A DNA stretch of 18,238 nucleotides from CAZMVU01 sp964569295. Lineage in GTDB: Bacteria; Hydrogenedentota; Hydrogenedentia; Hydrogenedentales; JAGMZX01. Below the pieces are notes generated by a model. It did no database searches. It saw only the letters and a list, made by a program, of their open reading frames with translations, and was not told where the DNA came from. Where the stretch lies: NCBI GenBank assembly GCA_964569295.1, contig CAZMVU010000087.1:1-18238 (forward strand). The letters run 5' to 3'. A program made the position numbers and the translations under genes. The stretch's first letter is position 1. Every line of letters starts with the position of its first letter. Below, piece after piece: positions 1 to 7,597 of this stretch.

Positions 1-309
1 AAGCTCCAAATCCCAAGCCGTCCTGAACCACGAACCAACAACCGGGGAACACGCCATTCGATCCTTGGGTTGTGGGCGCAGCCCACGTTAGTTGTCTGCC
101 GTGTTTTTCATCTTTACCGTGAGCCGATTCAGGGATAAGTTGCACTGGCTCCTCTTCAGGTTTGAGTCGTGCAACTGAGGCACATAGAATGCGCAGGTTG
201 AGGTTGCCACCATGTGCCACCTGTGAGACTCGAAACAAAAGCCGGTGGCCAGAAACAGAACGCCCGGCCACCGGATTTGCTGCTGCGGTTCGGCGGCTAC
301 GCGCGGCCG

Positions 310-493
310 GGGACTTGCGAAAGTAACGGGCGCTGTCCCTGCCACTTCCTGTGGCGGAAATGGACAGGATCGACAAGATGAAGAAGAGAGCAAATCTTGT
401 AAGTCATGTAAATCCTGTCACGCTTCCCCGTCTGTTGTTCACGCCCTGGCGTGCGGGCTCAGACCACGCAACATGGGACTTGCGAAACTAACG
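310..493. repeat. 19-bp imperfect direct repeat pair
   Basis: GGGACTTGCGAAAGTAACG at 310-328 recurs as GGGACTTGCGAAACTAACG at 475-493, with 18 of 19 bases identical and 146 bases between the copies. The first copy contains the small dyad ACTT-GCGA-AAGT. The pair sits in noncoding DNA and looks like a dispersed intergenic repeat. Its copy number elsewhere cannot be seen here. Confidence 0.6.
363..419. repeat. Nested inverted repeat (GACAGGAT / ACAAGAT family)
   Basis: GACAGGAT (363-370) pairs with ATCCTGTC (412-419), and inside it ACAAGAT (373-379) pairs with ATCTTGT (394-400). The right arm carries an extra block, AAGTCATGTAA (400-410), which would bulge out. On the minus strand the right arm reads as a chain of GACAGGAT, TTACATGA and TTACAAGAT blocks, a style of intergenic repeat seen in many environmental bacterial and archaeal genomes. 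It could form a cruciform or an RNA hairpin; its function is unknown. Confidence 0.55.
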
Positions 494-560
494 CGGGTTA
501 TTCCTGAAACTTCACGCGTAACGGAGAGGTTGCGCACACAGTCAGGGAACGGTGGCGGTC

Positions 561-1601
561 TTACTCCTCGCCCATCACCCCAATTTCACGCTCGATACGC
601 TCCGCGCTGCGGTATTCACCGCCGCGCTCACGCCAGAACCGCATGGCACTGGTGGCCTCTTGGCTCATATCGCGCATGTCTACGATGGTCGGAGTGACAA
701 AGATGAGCAGGTGCGTGAAGTTGGCTTCCGACTCCCGTCCCCGGAAGGGCATCCCGAGCACCGGAATCGAGCCGATGATCGGCACACGGCGCTCGCTCTT
801 GCGCACGACCCGGCTCGTCAAGCCGCCGATGACGAGCGTCTGCCCGTCCGGCACAGTGACAAAGCCGGTCTGAGAGCGCTGCGAAAAGACGGGCAGATCC
901 ACGCCGCGCAGATTATCGATGCGCGCCACCTCGCTCACATCCAGCTTTTCAAGGTGCAACTGCACCGTTTCGTCCGACAGAATTGTGGGGGTAATGATCA
1001 TATTGGCGCCGACATTCTGAAACTCGATGCCAAGCTGCGGGTTGCCCTTATTGTCATACGAGATGCTTTGATACGGCACCTCGCCACCCGCCTTGATCGT
1101 GGCTTTGCCCTCGTCCACGATCAGCACTTCGGGTTTAGACACCAAATCGACGTCGTCTGTGCGTTCGACCGAGCGAAAGGCGCCCTCGATAGTGCCATAG
1201 CCCGGGTCGATAACGCTCGCGGTAAGCCCGAAGCCCTCGCGAGACTGCACGTTATTGCCCAAGTTGTTGTCGTCATCGGGCCGTAGCGGGGGATCATAGC
1301 GATTCTGATCCGGGGCGGGCACGGTCACACCGCTGAAATCACTGGAGGGGGAAAACACATTGGTTGTGACCTCCTGTACGGATCCCGACTGCTCCTCGCC
1401 GCGCACAAAGCGGCTGAAGTTCAGGTTCGCGCCGATATCCCGCAGCCCTTTCTCATTGGTCTCGCTGATGAGCACCTGAATCTGCACTTGCTTGATGTCT
1501 TGCAGTTCCGGCGCTTCTTCAGACTCTTCGTCCGCTCCATGGCCGGCCAAGGCCGTAAGCAGGCAGACTGCCGTTGCCGCGCTTTGCATCCACGCGCGCA
1601 T
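561..1601 (-). CDS. Minimal secretin-domain protein (GspD/PilQ C-domain type), copy 1
   Basis: This 346-residue exported protein consists of a signal peptide (about 1-23) and little more than a secretin core, the domain that forms the outer-membrane ring of type II/III secretion and type IV pilus machines. The core begins near 38 (VQIQVLISE). It contains the conserved block VSKPEVLIVDEGKATIKAGG (154-173), the segment LPVFSQRSQTGFVTV (236-250), PDGQTLVIGGL (251-261) and the lip/strand signature VPIIGSIPVLGMPF (273-286), and ends with LLIFVTPTIVD (298-308). The N0, N1 and NHR domains that give typical secretins 500-700 residues are absent. An arginine- and glutamate-rich helix (311-346) follows, where an S-domain could sit. 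It is last in the operon, and its ATG overlaps the preceding stop by one base (TAATG), so translational coupling is likely. The domain call is firm; the secreted substrate is unknown. Confidence 0.88.
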   Translation of the reverse strand: MRAWMQSAATAVCLLTALAGHGADEESEEAPELQDIKQVQIQVLISETNEKGLRDIGANLNFSRFVRGEEQSGSVQEVTTNVFSPSSDFSGVTVPAPDQNRYDPPLRPDDDNNLGNNVQSREGFGLTASVIDPGYGTIEGAFRSVERTDDVDLVSKPEVLIVDEGKATIKAGGEVPYQSISYDNKGNPQLGIEFQNVGANMIITPTILSDETVQLHLEKLDVSEVARIDNLRGVDLPVFSQRSQTGFVTVPDGQTLVIGGLTSRVVRKSERRVPIIGSIPVLGMPFRGRESEANFTHLLIFVTPTIVDMRDMSQEATSAMRFWRERGGEYRSAERIEREIGVMGEE

Positions 1602-2734
1602 TATTCGCCTCCTCCCAGGCTGCGAGTCACTTCGTCTCCGGGCTTTTCACCCTGGATGGCCTCGCCAATACCCGTGGGGATGTTGCTGATGTCTTCGATA
1701 ATGTCCGTCACGACTTTCCGCGGCGTCGTCTCCGCTGCCGTTTCGGCCTGATCGTCTTCCGGTGCGAAATCGATGGTATACGAGGGTTGCCACTGCTCCG
1801 CTTTCACCAGGAAAACCAATTCGCGGCGGCCCTCGGACGAACGCTGCCGGCCCAAACCGGCGGACGCCGGCACCTGCGGCATGGCCAACGGCGAAACACG
1901 TTGAATTACACTGTTGAGTAAGTCCTCGCCCTGCGTGAGCCAGGGGAGGGTCGAAAGGTCTTTGTTATGCGTGTTCCGGTAGAGGCCGCCCAGCACAAGC
2001 ACCTGCCCATGGCGCACCCACACGGTGGTCTGTATTTCCCGGGACACGAATTCCGGCACACGGATCGCATTCGATCCCCCGCCGAAAAGGCTGTCCGCCC
2101 CTGCCAGCGTATCATCGAGCGCCACCGTGATGCGCTGCCCTTCTTCCTTCACACTGGTCTCGAGCAACAACTGGATGTAGGTATCTTCCGTGGTCATCGG
2201 ATTGCCGTCGTCATCGGCAATGCCCAGAGCGCGCACGCTCAGGCGCACCCCCGCGTCGCGAAAGCTCACCACCTGCACGGCGGTCGAACCAACAACCCGC
2301 GTGTCCTCGAAAGGCACACGCCGCGTCGTTTCGATGACGGTGGGCACCTCCTGCCCCACCATGACCATGGCCTTGGGCTGGGCCAGGATAGATGCCCGGT
2401 TCTCGTCTACCAGGCCTTGAAGCACGAGCTCGACATCGCCGTACTGATTCGAGAGGCGATCGAGAAAGACGGTAATGCCGGCGTTTGTACTGGCGGGGAA
2501 GGTGAGATCCGCCGATGTGATGCTGCCGTTGCCGCTGGTAGCGCGCATGAAGGGGCGCTCCTGGGCGCGGCGTTGGAAATAGCCGCTCAGACCCGTTTCC
2601 ACCCCTTTCTCCGTCTGGAATTCGATAATCTTCACGGACACCTGCACCTGTTGCACGTCTTGGGCGGGTACGGACACGCCGCACAGCAACAGGATCAGGG
2701 CGATGAGGGCAATAATAGGACGTTGCGACTTCAT
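1601..2734 (-). CDS. Divergent minimal secretin-like protein, copy 2
   Basis: This is a 377-residue exported protein. I start it at 2734 because MKSQRPIIALIALILLLCG is a clear signal peptide (cleavage near VPA-QD, 25/26); the upstream extension has no signal sequence and overlaps the lipoprotein gene. A secretin core follows: VQVSVKIIEFQ (30-40), ASILAQPKAMVMVGQEVPTV (114-133), EIQTTVWVRHGQVLVLGGLY (233-252) and RRELVFLVKAEQW (303-315). Compared with copy 1 it lacks a clean VPxxGxxPxxGxxF signature, has a longer segment between LGGLY and ELVFLV, and has a 60-residue acidic, low-complexity tail. N-domains are absent. It may form a mixed or accessory ring with copy 1. The stop lies 7 bases after the lipoprotein stop on its 5' side and overlaps the next ATG on its 3' side. 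The fold is confident; pore formation is inferred. Confidence 0.82.
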   Translation of the reverse strand: MKSQRPIIALIALILLLCGVSVPAQDVQQVQVSVKIIEFQTEKGVETGLSGYFQRRAQERPFMRATSGNGSITSADLTFPASTNAGITVFLDRLSNQYGDVELVLQGLVDENRASILAQPKAMVMVGQEVPTVIETTRRVPFEDTRVVGSTAVQVVSFRDAGVRLSVRALGIADDDGNPMTTEDTYIQLLLETSVKEEGQRITVALDDTLAGADSLFGGGSNAIRVPEFVSREIQTTVWVRHGQVLVLGGLYRNTHNKDLSTLPWLTQGEDLLNSVIQRVSPLAMPQVPASAGLGRQRSSEGRRELVFLVKAEQWQPSYTIDFAPEDDQAETAAETTPRKVVTDIIEDISNIPTGIGEAIQGEKPGDEVTRSLGGGE

Positions 2735-2741
2735 GGGCTGC

Positions 2742-3770
2742 TCACCGTGTGTAAGTTGGCACACACTCGTAACGGGACACATTGCTGATGTCGTCAAAAT
2801 TCGTGAAGCGCACACTGAAGGCGCGCGTTTCTTCCGGGCGCAGAGCGCCGATATGGGCCGTCTGCACCTCGAACACCATGCCTGTGAACGCATAAATAGT
2901 CACCACAACCCGCACATTGTGCAGGGTATCTTCGCTTCGGTTCGCGACCTGGCCGCTCACGTTGTAGTGAATGTCCTTGAAACTGCGCGCGTATATCTGG
3001 TTACGCCCGCTCTTGAAACCGTGCGTGTTGAAGACGACGAGGGGATCGTCCGCCGCCTGCCGGCGCAATTGCTCTTCCGGCCTCAGTACGGTGACCGTAC
3101 CATCCTCCGCGCGATCGACCCGCGTGCGGATGGTCATATCCGAGGCGAGATCGGGCCAGTCGTTCAGCACGCGTTCGTAGACCGCTCCGGCCTCGTCATA
3201 GCGCTGCGTGCGCCACAGACTGTCCGCCAGTTCCAACTGATAGGCCAGTTCATCCGGATTGTCCGCCACCCGTTCCCGAGCGCGCGCGAGTTGCGCTTCC
3301 CGCTGTTCGGGCGTCGCGTAGCGGGCCATCACTTCCCGCTCGAGAATATCCACATATGCCTCGCTGGGCTCCGCATAGATTCCCGCCGGCGCTAGTTCCA
3401 GGTAGGTCTGGAACTGTTCGAGCGCATCGGGGTAGTTGTTTATCCGGTAATAGACAACCCCCAGCAGGTAGCGTGCATTCACGGCCGCCTGCGTGCCGGC
3501 ATAGCGCGAAATCACCTCGTGCAGCCGCGGCATCACCGTGGCGTACTCGCCCGCTTGGATCCGCCGTTTCGCCACCGACAACTCCTTATCGGCGGCGCTT
3601 GCATCGAGGTGGCCGGCATCGTCCGAGAAACGGTTGCTCGGCGGCCCCATCATGCTGTCGGGGGTCGTGCAGCCAGCGGTCAGCGCAATCACTGCCGCCA
3701 GCACAGGCCACGACCACTTACTGCATGCACGCCTGCTCATCTGCGTGCGTGGCCCATAAGATGCGATCAT
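2742..3770 (-). CDS. Outer-membrane TPR lipoprotein with C-terminal FxLYD-like domain
   Basis: This 342-residue protein has a lipoprotein signal (hydrophobic WPVLAAVIAL followed by lipobox LTAGC, Cys34). Residue +2 is Thr, not Asp, which favours outer-membrane sorting by the Lol rule. Helical tetratricopeptide-like repeats span about 63-130 (for example NARYLLGVVYYRINNYPDALEQF) and 165-200 (LADSLWRTQRYDEAGAVYERV), separated by an arginine-rich helix. The C-terminal part (about 258-325: NVSGQVANRSEDTLHNVRV, then IGALRPEETRAFSV) has the pattern of FxLYD domains, small beta-sandwiches common in exported proteins. An alternative start is Met11 (3740), still before the lipobox; neither has a strong ribosome binding site. 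Its place beside two secretins suggests a pilotin or periplasmic scaffold, similar in role to the TPR pilotins of pili, but this is inference. Confidence 0.8.
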   Translation of the reverse strand: MIASYGPRTQMSRRACSKWSWPVLAAVIALTAGCTTPDSMMGPPSNRFSDDAGHLDASAADKELSVAKRRIQAGEYATVMPRLHEVISRYAGTQAAVNARYLLGVVYYRINNYPDALEQFQTYLELAPAGIYAEPSEAYVDILEREVMARYATPEQREAQLARARERVADNPDELAYQLELADSLWRTQRYDEAGAVYERVLNDWPDLASDMTIRTRVDRAEDGTVTVLRPEEQLRRQAADDPLVVFNTHGFKSGRNQIYARSFKDIHYNVSGQVANRSEDTLHNVRVVVTIYAFTGMVFEVQTAHIGALRPEETRAFSVRFTNFDDISNVSRYECVPTYTR

Positions 3771-3818
3771 GAGGGTGTGTGTTACTCTTCGCTTTCGCGC
3801 TTGGGGTTGCCGGTTACG

Positions 3819-4271
3819 CTATTCGTCTTCGTCTTCGTCTTCGTCTTCGTCTTCGTCCTGGCCGCCATTGCGGAGCCGATCAAGCACAACCTCCGTGACA
3901 TCCGCCGCTTCTATTGGAACTTCCAGCGAAGCGAGGTATCCTTTGGCCGTAACCAGATCGTAGTCGGATGCGCGGCCCACCTCGATTATCGTGCGCACCG
4001 CGTTCTTACTCGCCCGGCTCATCAGGTAGTAATAACGCGCCGAACCACGCTCAATCTTCTTCTCCTTCAACTCCGCATACTCCGGTGTGGACTTAATAAC
4101 TTCGCTGTAGTTGACTTCCCCCGGATTCTCGAAGCTCCCGGCGTTGCCCCAGAAAATCTTCTGCCGATCCACCTTGTCCGCGGGAATCGCTTGGGCCGCC
4201 GCCGCGAGCAACGGGGCTGCCAGCAGCACACTAGCAACAAGCGCTACGGTTGGGATGGTCAACGTCTTCAT
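3819..4271 (-). CDS. Small exported protein of unknown function with (Asp-Glu)n tail
   Basis: I do not recognise the family. The 150-residue product has a signal peptide (MKTLTIPTVALVASVLLAAP, cleavage probably after AQA), a charged helical middle (about 60-90, ELKEKKIERGSARYYYLMSR), and ends in six Asp-Glu pairs encoded by a perfect hexanucleotide repeat. I chose the ATG at 4271 because GAAGAAGG lies about 10 bases upstream; the ATG at 4280 sits almost on that site. It is first in the operon, 48 bases before the lipoprotein start, and has a candidate promoter at 4356-4385. It may be a periplasmic partner of the secretin pair; nothing in the sequence shows an enzyme activity. Confidence 0.7.
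   Translation of the reverse strand: MKTLTIPTVALVASVLLAAPLLAAAAQAIPADKVDRQKIFWGNAGSFENPGEVNYSEVIKSTPEYAELKEKKIERGSARYYYLMSRASKNAVRTIIEVGRASDYDLVTAKGYLASLEVPIEAADVTEVVLDRLRNGGQDEDEDEDEDEDE
3822..3857 (-). repeat. Six perfect copies of a hexanucleotide repeat (GACGAA on the minus strand)
   Basis: TTCGTC is repeated six times without error on the plus strand, encoding alternating Asp and Glu on the minus strand up to the TAG stop at 3819-3821. As the unit is six bases, gain or loss of copies keeps the frame and only changes the length of the acidic tail. The tract could act as a length-variable locus by slipped-strand mispairing. Confidence 0.9.
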
Positions 4272-4355
4272 GGTGCTCATGCCTTCTTCTCTTGCGCCTT
4301 CGCGGCACACGCTACGGGGCGCGGTTGAAAGTGGAGACGAGTGCTAACTGTACAA

Positions 4356-4385
4356 ACTCTACGCATCTCTGCGTATTCGTGTCAA
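4356..4385 (-). promoter_or_regulatory. Candidate sigma70-type promoter of the secretin operon
   Basis: On the minus strand a perfect TTGACA (4380-4385) is followed after 18 bases by TAGAGT (4356-4361, four of six matches to TATAAT). This would start transcription around 4349, about 75 bases before the first gene. Part of the spacer is a small dyad, ACGCA-TCTC-TGCGT (4361-4374), which could be an operator. The -10 element is weak. Confidence 0.4.
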
Positions 4386-4796
4386 GTGAAGTTCTCCACT
4401 TCCCGCCGTACGCCACCCATACAGACGCGAATGGCGCGTGTTTATTCACTCTTGGTTCCATTATTTTTTCGGTGGCAGACCCTTTTGCGCTTCTTGAACG
4501 GTCAAGCCGGTCATACAAGGCCGATTTTCTGTATGCCCCCGGCCGGTGGAAACGTTGCGCAAGCGCCAAATACCCCACCACCGTTGACTACCATTATACA
4601 ATATAATCGCCTGTATGTCATCCCTCGCATGGCCGTGCGCGCACCTGAGGCCGCTTCTGCGTTGGTCAACGCGCCGGCCCAGGCGGGCGTTGCGCTTGCA
4701 CCACACGACACGCCCGGGCGCTTCCCCGGCCCTTGGTACGCCGGTGCGGAAGACGAAACACGCCGCACGCCATCCGGCGATCCAGGGCTTCAGCCG
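4386..4796. other. Divergent intergenic region
   Basis: This noncoding stretch separates the leftward secretin operon from the rightward glycosidase gene. No open frame in it has a recognisable domain. It includes an AT-rich island around 4588-4607 with a perfect TATAAT on the plus strand (4602-4607). The TTGACT upstream of that box is only 12 bases away, too close for a normal promoter, so I do not call one there. Confidence 0.5.
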
Positions 4797-4826
4797 TTGA
4801 ACCTGTGCGGCGCAGGGCTTTACAAT
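4797..4826 (+). promoter_or_regulatory. Candidate sigma70-type promoter of the GH42-like gene
   Basis: TTGAAC (4797-4802) and TACAAT (4821-4826) are separated by 18 bases. The -10 box matches TATAAT at five positions. Its end lies 53 bases before the ATG at 4880, which has a good Shine-Dalgarno sequence (AGAAAGGA, 4865-4873 region). Confidence 0.45.
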
Positions 4827-4879
4827 GCCGCCTATGCGGGCGCGGCGCGCGTCCGAACCTTGCAGAGAAAGGACCACTT

Positions 4880-7477
4880 ATGCCACGCCTTGCCATTTGG
4901 GCCGCATGCCTGCTTGCCAGTGCGCTTGCCGCCGCGCAAGCACCCGCTGTCGACGAAGCGGCGCCCGTGCCCACGCCGGAAGCAGCCCCCGGGCCATCCC
5001 ATGCCGATGCCAGCGCCCTGCCCGATGTACCCAGCCATGCCGATCTCGATCAACCCTGGTTGTGGGCCGAGGTCGTGGATAGTACGCCTGCGCCGCGCGC
5101 ACACCTCGATGTGCCGCTCACCACGGATTTTCCCGCGGACTCCAACGTACCCTTCACCTGCGTCATACATTCGAAGGGCCGCTACCCGGAGACCCACGTA
5201 ACCCTGGCGGTTTATGACAACGAAGGCACGCGCCTCGGGCGCGATGCGCTCACCATAGACTTGTATCAGGGACCAAACGAATGCCGGTTCTTGTGGGAAG
5301 CCGCCCCCCTCCCGCCGGGCAAGTATACCCTGCACTTCAAGGCGCAGTATCCCGGCGACGACCCCGCCGCCACCTGCGATGTCCGGGCGAGAAAAGTGGC
5401 GCCCCGCCAACTGGTCAAACAGATCGGCGCCATGGAAACCCGCCTGAAGACCCTGCGCACGGCCGGGAAGACGGTTGCCGAATCAAGCCGGCCCTATCTC
5501 GCCATGCGCCTGGCAGCTATTGAACAGACCCTCACGCTCGCACGGCGCGCCGCCGACACGGCCAACTGGCGCCGCCTCAACACCGCGCTCGCGCGTGCAC
5601 AACGCCTGGCGCAGGGCGCCTACGCGGCCATGGTGCTCCAGCCGCGCTACCCGCTGCTGGGGCCGCCCGCTGCCCAAATGTCCCAGTTGCAGATACGGGA
5701 CGGCGGATTCTTCGCCGGGGACCGCCCGGTATTTCTTTTCGGCGCTGCGCTGCCCGAGGCCGATCCGGATTCCCTGAAGCGGTTCGCCGGCTATGGCCTG
5801 AACCTGTCGGTCGTGCCGCTATCCCCGGAAACGAGGGACATGCCGCGGGACTTCGCGCACACCTATGATGCGGTCTTCGAAACGGCTGAGAAACACCATA
5901 TGGCCGTGGTGGCAGACCTGAACCCCGGGACACTCGCCACCGCCCTCGACGATCCCGCACCCGGCATGGTGCGCGACGGACAAACCAATCTCGCCCAGCC
6001 GCAGATACGCAAACGCTACTACGCGCATGTGGCGGACGCGGCGGCCTACCTCGCCCGCAAGCCCGCCGTCCATGCGGTAAGCCTGGCCAACGAACCCCGC
6101 TTCTGGTTCGAAAACGATCGGGTTCGCAACCAGTACATCGACTTTGTCCGCGGTATCTACGAGGATCGCCACGCGTTGAACCGGTCCTGGCGCGCCTATT
6201 TGGCCGATTTCGACGACATCACCATCAAGAACGGCCATCCTGAGTGGGATTACCACAACAAGCGCGCGTACCAGTGGGACTGGCAGCATTTCCAGCAGCA
6301 GTTGACCCTGGATTATTTCAGCCGCGCCCAGGCGCTCCTCCACGATGCCGCGCCCGCCCTGCCCACAACGGTCGTGCTCTCCGACAGCGTTTTCGAAGTG
6401 GGCGAATCACGCCACGGCATAGACCGTGAGCTTTTGGCGCAGAAGCTCGATCTCACCGGATGCACGGCCACGCTCTCGCCCGAGAGCGAGTTGTACGCCT
6501 ACAGTTACCCCTACCAGAGCGCCTTTTGCACGCTCATGCGCTCGATGCAGCCCACAAAACCGGTGATCTGCACCGAAAACACCATCGAACTGGACCCGGC
6601 TATGCGCCCCGATGACGCCTTTGATTACGTCTATGCAGCCATGTGGGATGCCGTCATTTCCGGACTCAACGCCATGGCGTTGCCCGCCGACAGCCCTGTC
6701 TTCACGCATGCAGAGACCGCCGAGGCCTTCGCCACAGCCAACCTCGACATCAACCGCCTGGCGACCGTTGTCCATGCATTGCAACGCGCCCCGGCCGATG
6801 TCGGCATTCTCTGGAGCGACGCGTCGAAGGTCTTCGACGACGGCAAGCCCTACCTGCGCTCCGCCCGTTTCGCCTATGAAGGCGTGTCGTTTGCGGGCTA
6901 CCAGGTGCGCTACATCACCGAGCAGCAGATCAGGGCCGGCATGCTCGATTCCCTGGCCGTCCTGGTCATTCCCGAGACGCCCGCTATGCGCGATGAATCT
7001 TTCGCCGCGATACAGGAGTACGTGGACACCGGCGGCTCGGTCGCCCGGGTGGGCACCCCCATCCCCTACGACCAGCACGGCCGCTCCCGGCAGAACGTGC
7101 TGCGGCCAACGGGGAACACCGTGCTCGTGCGCGGCATGAACCTGCCCACCGAATACCTGCACGCCATGGATGCGGTGATCGAGAAGGGCGGGCTCGATCA
7201 GATTCCCCGGCCCATCAACGCCCACGGTTATCCCCTCGAGGGCGTGAAAACCCGCTACGTGCAGCACGACGGCGATCACTATCTCTTCGTGCTGAATCTA
7301 CGCGCCGACCCTGTGGACTGTTTTCTCGCCGGCCCCTTGCGAGATGGGCGCGATCTGATCCGCAACGAGCGCACCGGCTTCCCGCGCCGGCTCGAACCGC
7401 TCAAGCCCATGCTCATTCGCATGCAAGACCGCACAAAAGAACAACGCGTGGAGACACACGCCGCCGCAACCCGCTGA
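4880..7477 (+). CDS. Secreted GH42-like (clan GH-A) glycosidase, beta-galactosidase type
   Basis: This 865-residue exported protein is probably a glycosidase acting outside the cell or in the periplasm. The start at 4880 follows GAGAAAGGA and opens a signal peptide (MPRLAIWAACLLASALAAAQ). An N-terminal beta-sandwich (about 60-165) leads to a helical, coiled-coil-like segment (175-253), then a TIM barrel (about 270-625). Asn404-Glu405 in SLANEPRFW is the expected acid/base, and Glu566 in VICTENTIEL is the expected nucleophile. The segment IDFVRGIYEDRHALNRSW resembles the GH42 barrel. A flavodoxin-like trimerisation domain follows from about 639 (VGILWSDASKVF to VDTGGSVARVGT), then a C-terminal beta domain. 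GH42 enzymes are usually 650-700 residues; the excess is the N-terminal part. NEP in place of the usual NE-Y/F-G suggests a divergent subfamily, so the sugar specificity is uncertain. It runs divergently from the secretin operon. Confidence 0.8.
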   Translation: MPRLAIWAACLLASALAAAQAPAVDEAAPVPTPEAAPGPSHADASALPDVPSHADLDQPWLWAEVVDSTPAPRAHLDVPLTTDFPADSNVPFTCVIHSKGRYPETHVTLAVYDNEGTRLGRDALTIDLYQGPNECRFLWEAAPLPPGKYTLHFKAQYPGDDPAATCDVRARKVAPRQLVKQIGAMETRLKTLRTAGKTVAESSRPYLAMRLAAIEQTLTLARRAADTANWRRLNTALARAQRLAQGAYAAMVLQPRYPLLGPPAAQMSQLQIRDGGFFAGDRPVFLFGAALPEADPDSLKRFAGYGLNLSVVPLSPETRDMPRDFAHTYDAVFETAEKHHMAVVADLNPGTLATALDDPAPGMVRDGQTNLAQPQIRKRYYAHVADAAAYLARKPAVHAVSLANEPRFWFENDRVRNQYIDFVRGIYEDRHALNRSWRAYLADFDDITIKNGHPEWDYHNKRAYQWDWQHFQQQLTLDYFSRAQALLHDAAPALPTTVVLSDSVFEVGESRHGIDRELLAQKLDLTGCTATLSPESELYAYSYPYQSAFCTLMRSMQPTKPVICTENTIELDPAMRPDDAFDYVYAAMWDAVISGLNAMALPADSPVFTHAETAEAFATANLDINRLATVVHALQRAPADVGILWSDASKVFDDGKPYLRSARFAYEGVSFAGYQVRYITEQQIRAGMLDSLAVLVIPETPAMRDESFAAIQEYVDTGGSVARVGTPIPYDQHGRSRQNVLRPTGNTVLVRGMNLPTEYLHAMDAVIEKGGLDQIPRPINAHGYPLEGVKTRYVQHDGDHYLFVLNLRADPVDCFLAGPLRDGRDLIRNERTGFPRRLEPLKPMLIRMQDRTKEQRVETHAAATR

Positions 7478-7558
7478 TAGCCGGCGCCCGCCCGGCCGGT
7501 CACGCTCCAAAATCCCGCCACAATCGGGAGACCAAAGGTTTTGTGGCCGGGGGACCGT

Positions 7559-7584
7559 GTTGCGGCGGGCAATTGCCGTGCAAC
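7559..7584 (+). promoter_or_regulatory. Dyad upstream of the 118-residue gene
   Basis: The palindrome GGCAATTGCC (7568-7577) is flanked by GTTGC (7559-7563) and GCAAC (7580-7584), making an imperfect 26-base dyad that ends just before the AGGAGA ribosome binding site. It could be a repressor operator or an RNA hairpin affecting translation. No promoter is evident next to it. Confidence 0.35.
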
Positions 7585-7597
7585 AGGAGAACCGCCC

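Larger units (their letters stand above)
1..560. other. Left-edge noncoding region with short repeats
   Basis: I see no convincing gene in this stretch. It lies downstream of the leftward secretin operon and contains a 6-bp hairpin at 72-86 (GTGGGC, loop GCA, GCCCAC), a 19-base near-identical direct repeat (310-328 and 475-493), a 5-bp hairpin at 341-355 (GCCAC/GTGGC) and a nested inverted repeat at 363-419. The open frame on the minus strand from 393 to 88 has no recognisable domain and no ribosome binding site that I can see. No U-tract terminator is visible just after the operon stop at 561. Confidence 0.6.

Noticed and set aside
88..393. Minus-strand frame of 101 codons near the left edge
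   Set aside because: It runs through the repeat island, has no recognised motif and no Shine-Dalgarno sequence. A decayed gene cannot be excluded.
552..1286. Plus-strand open frame of 244 codons
   Set aside because: It lies antisense to the first secretin gene, has no recognisable domain, and the minus-strand frame has clear secretin motifs.
1967..2788. Plus-strand open frame of 273 codons
   Set aside because: It is antisense to the second secretin gene and its composition is rich in His and Arg, as expected for a shadow frame in GC-rich DNA.
4582..4607. TTGACT followed by TATAAT as a promoter
   Set aside because: The boxes are only 12 bases apart, and a better spaced pair lies nearer the gene at 4797-4826.
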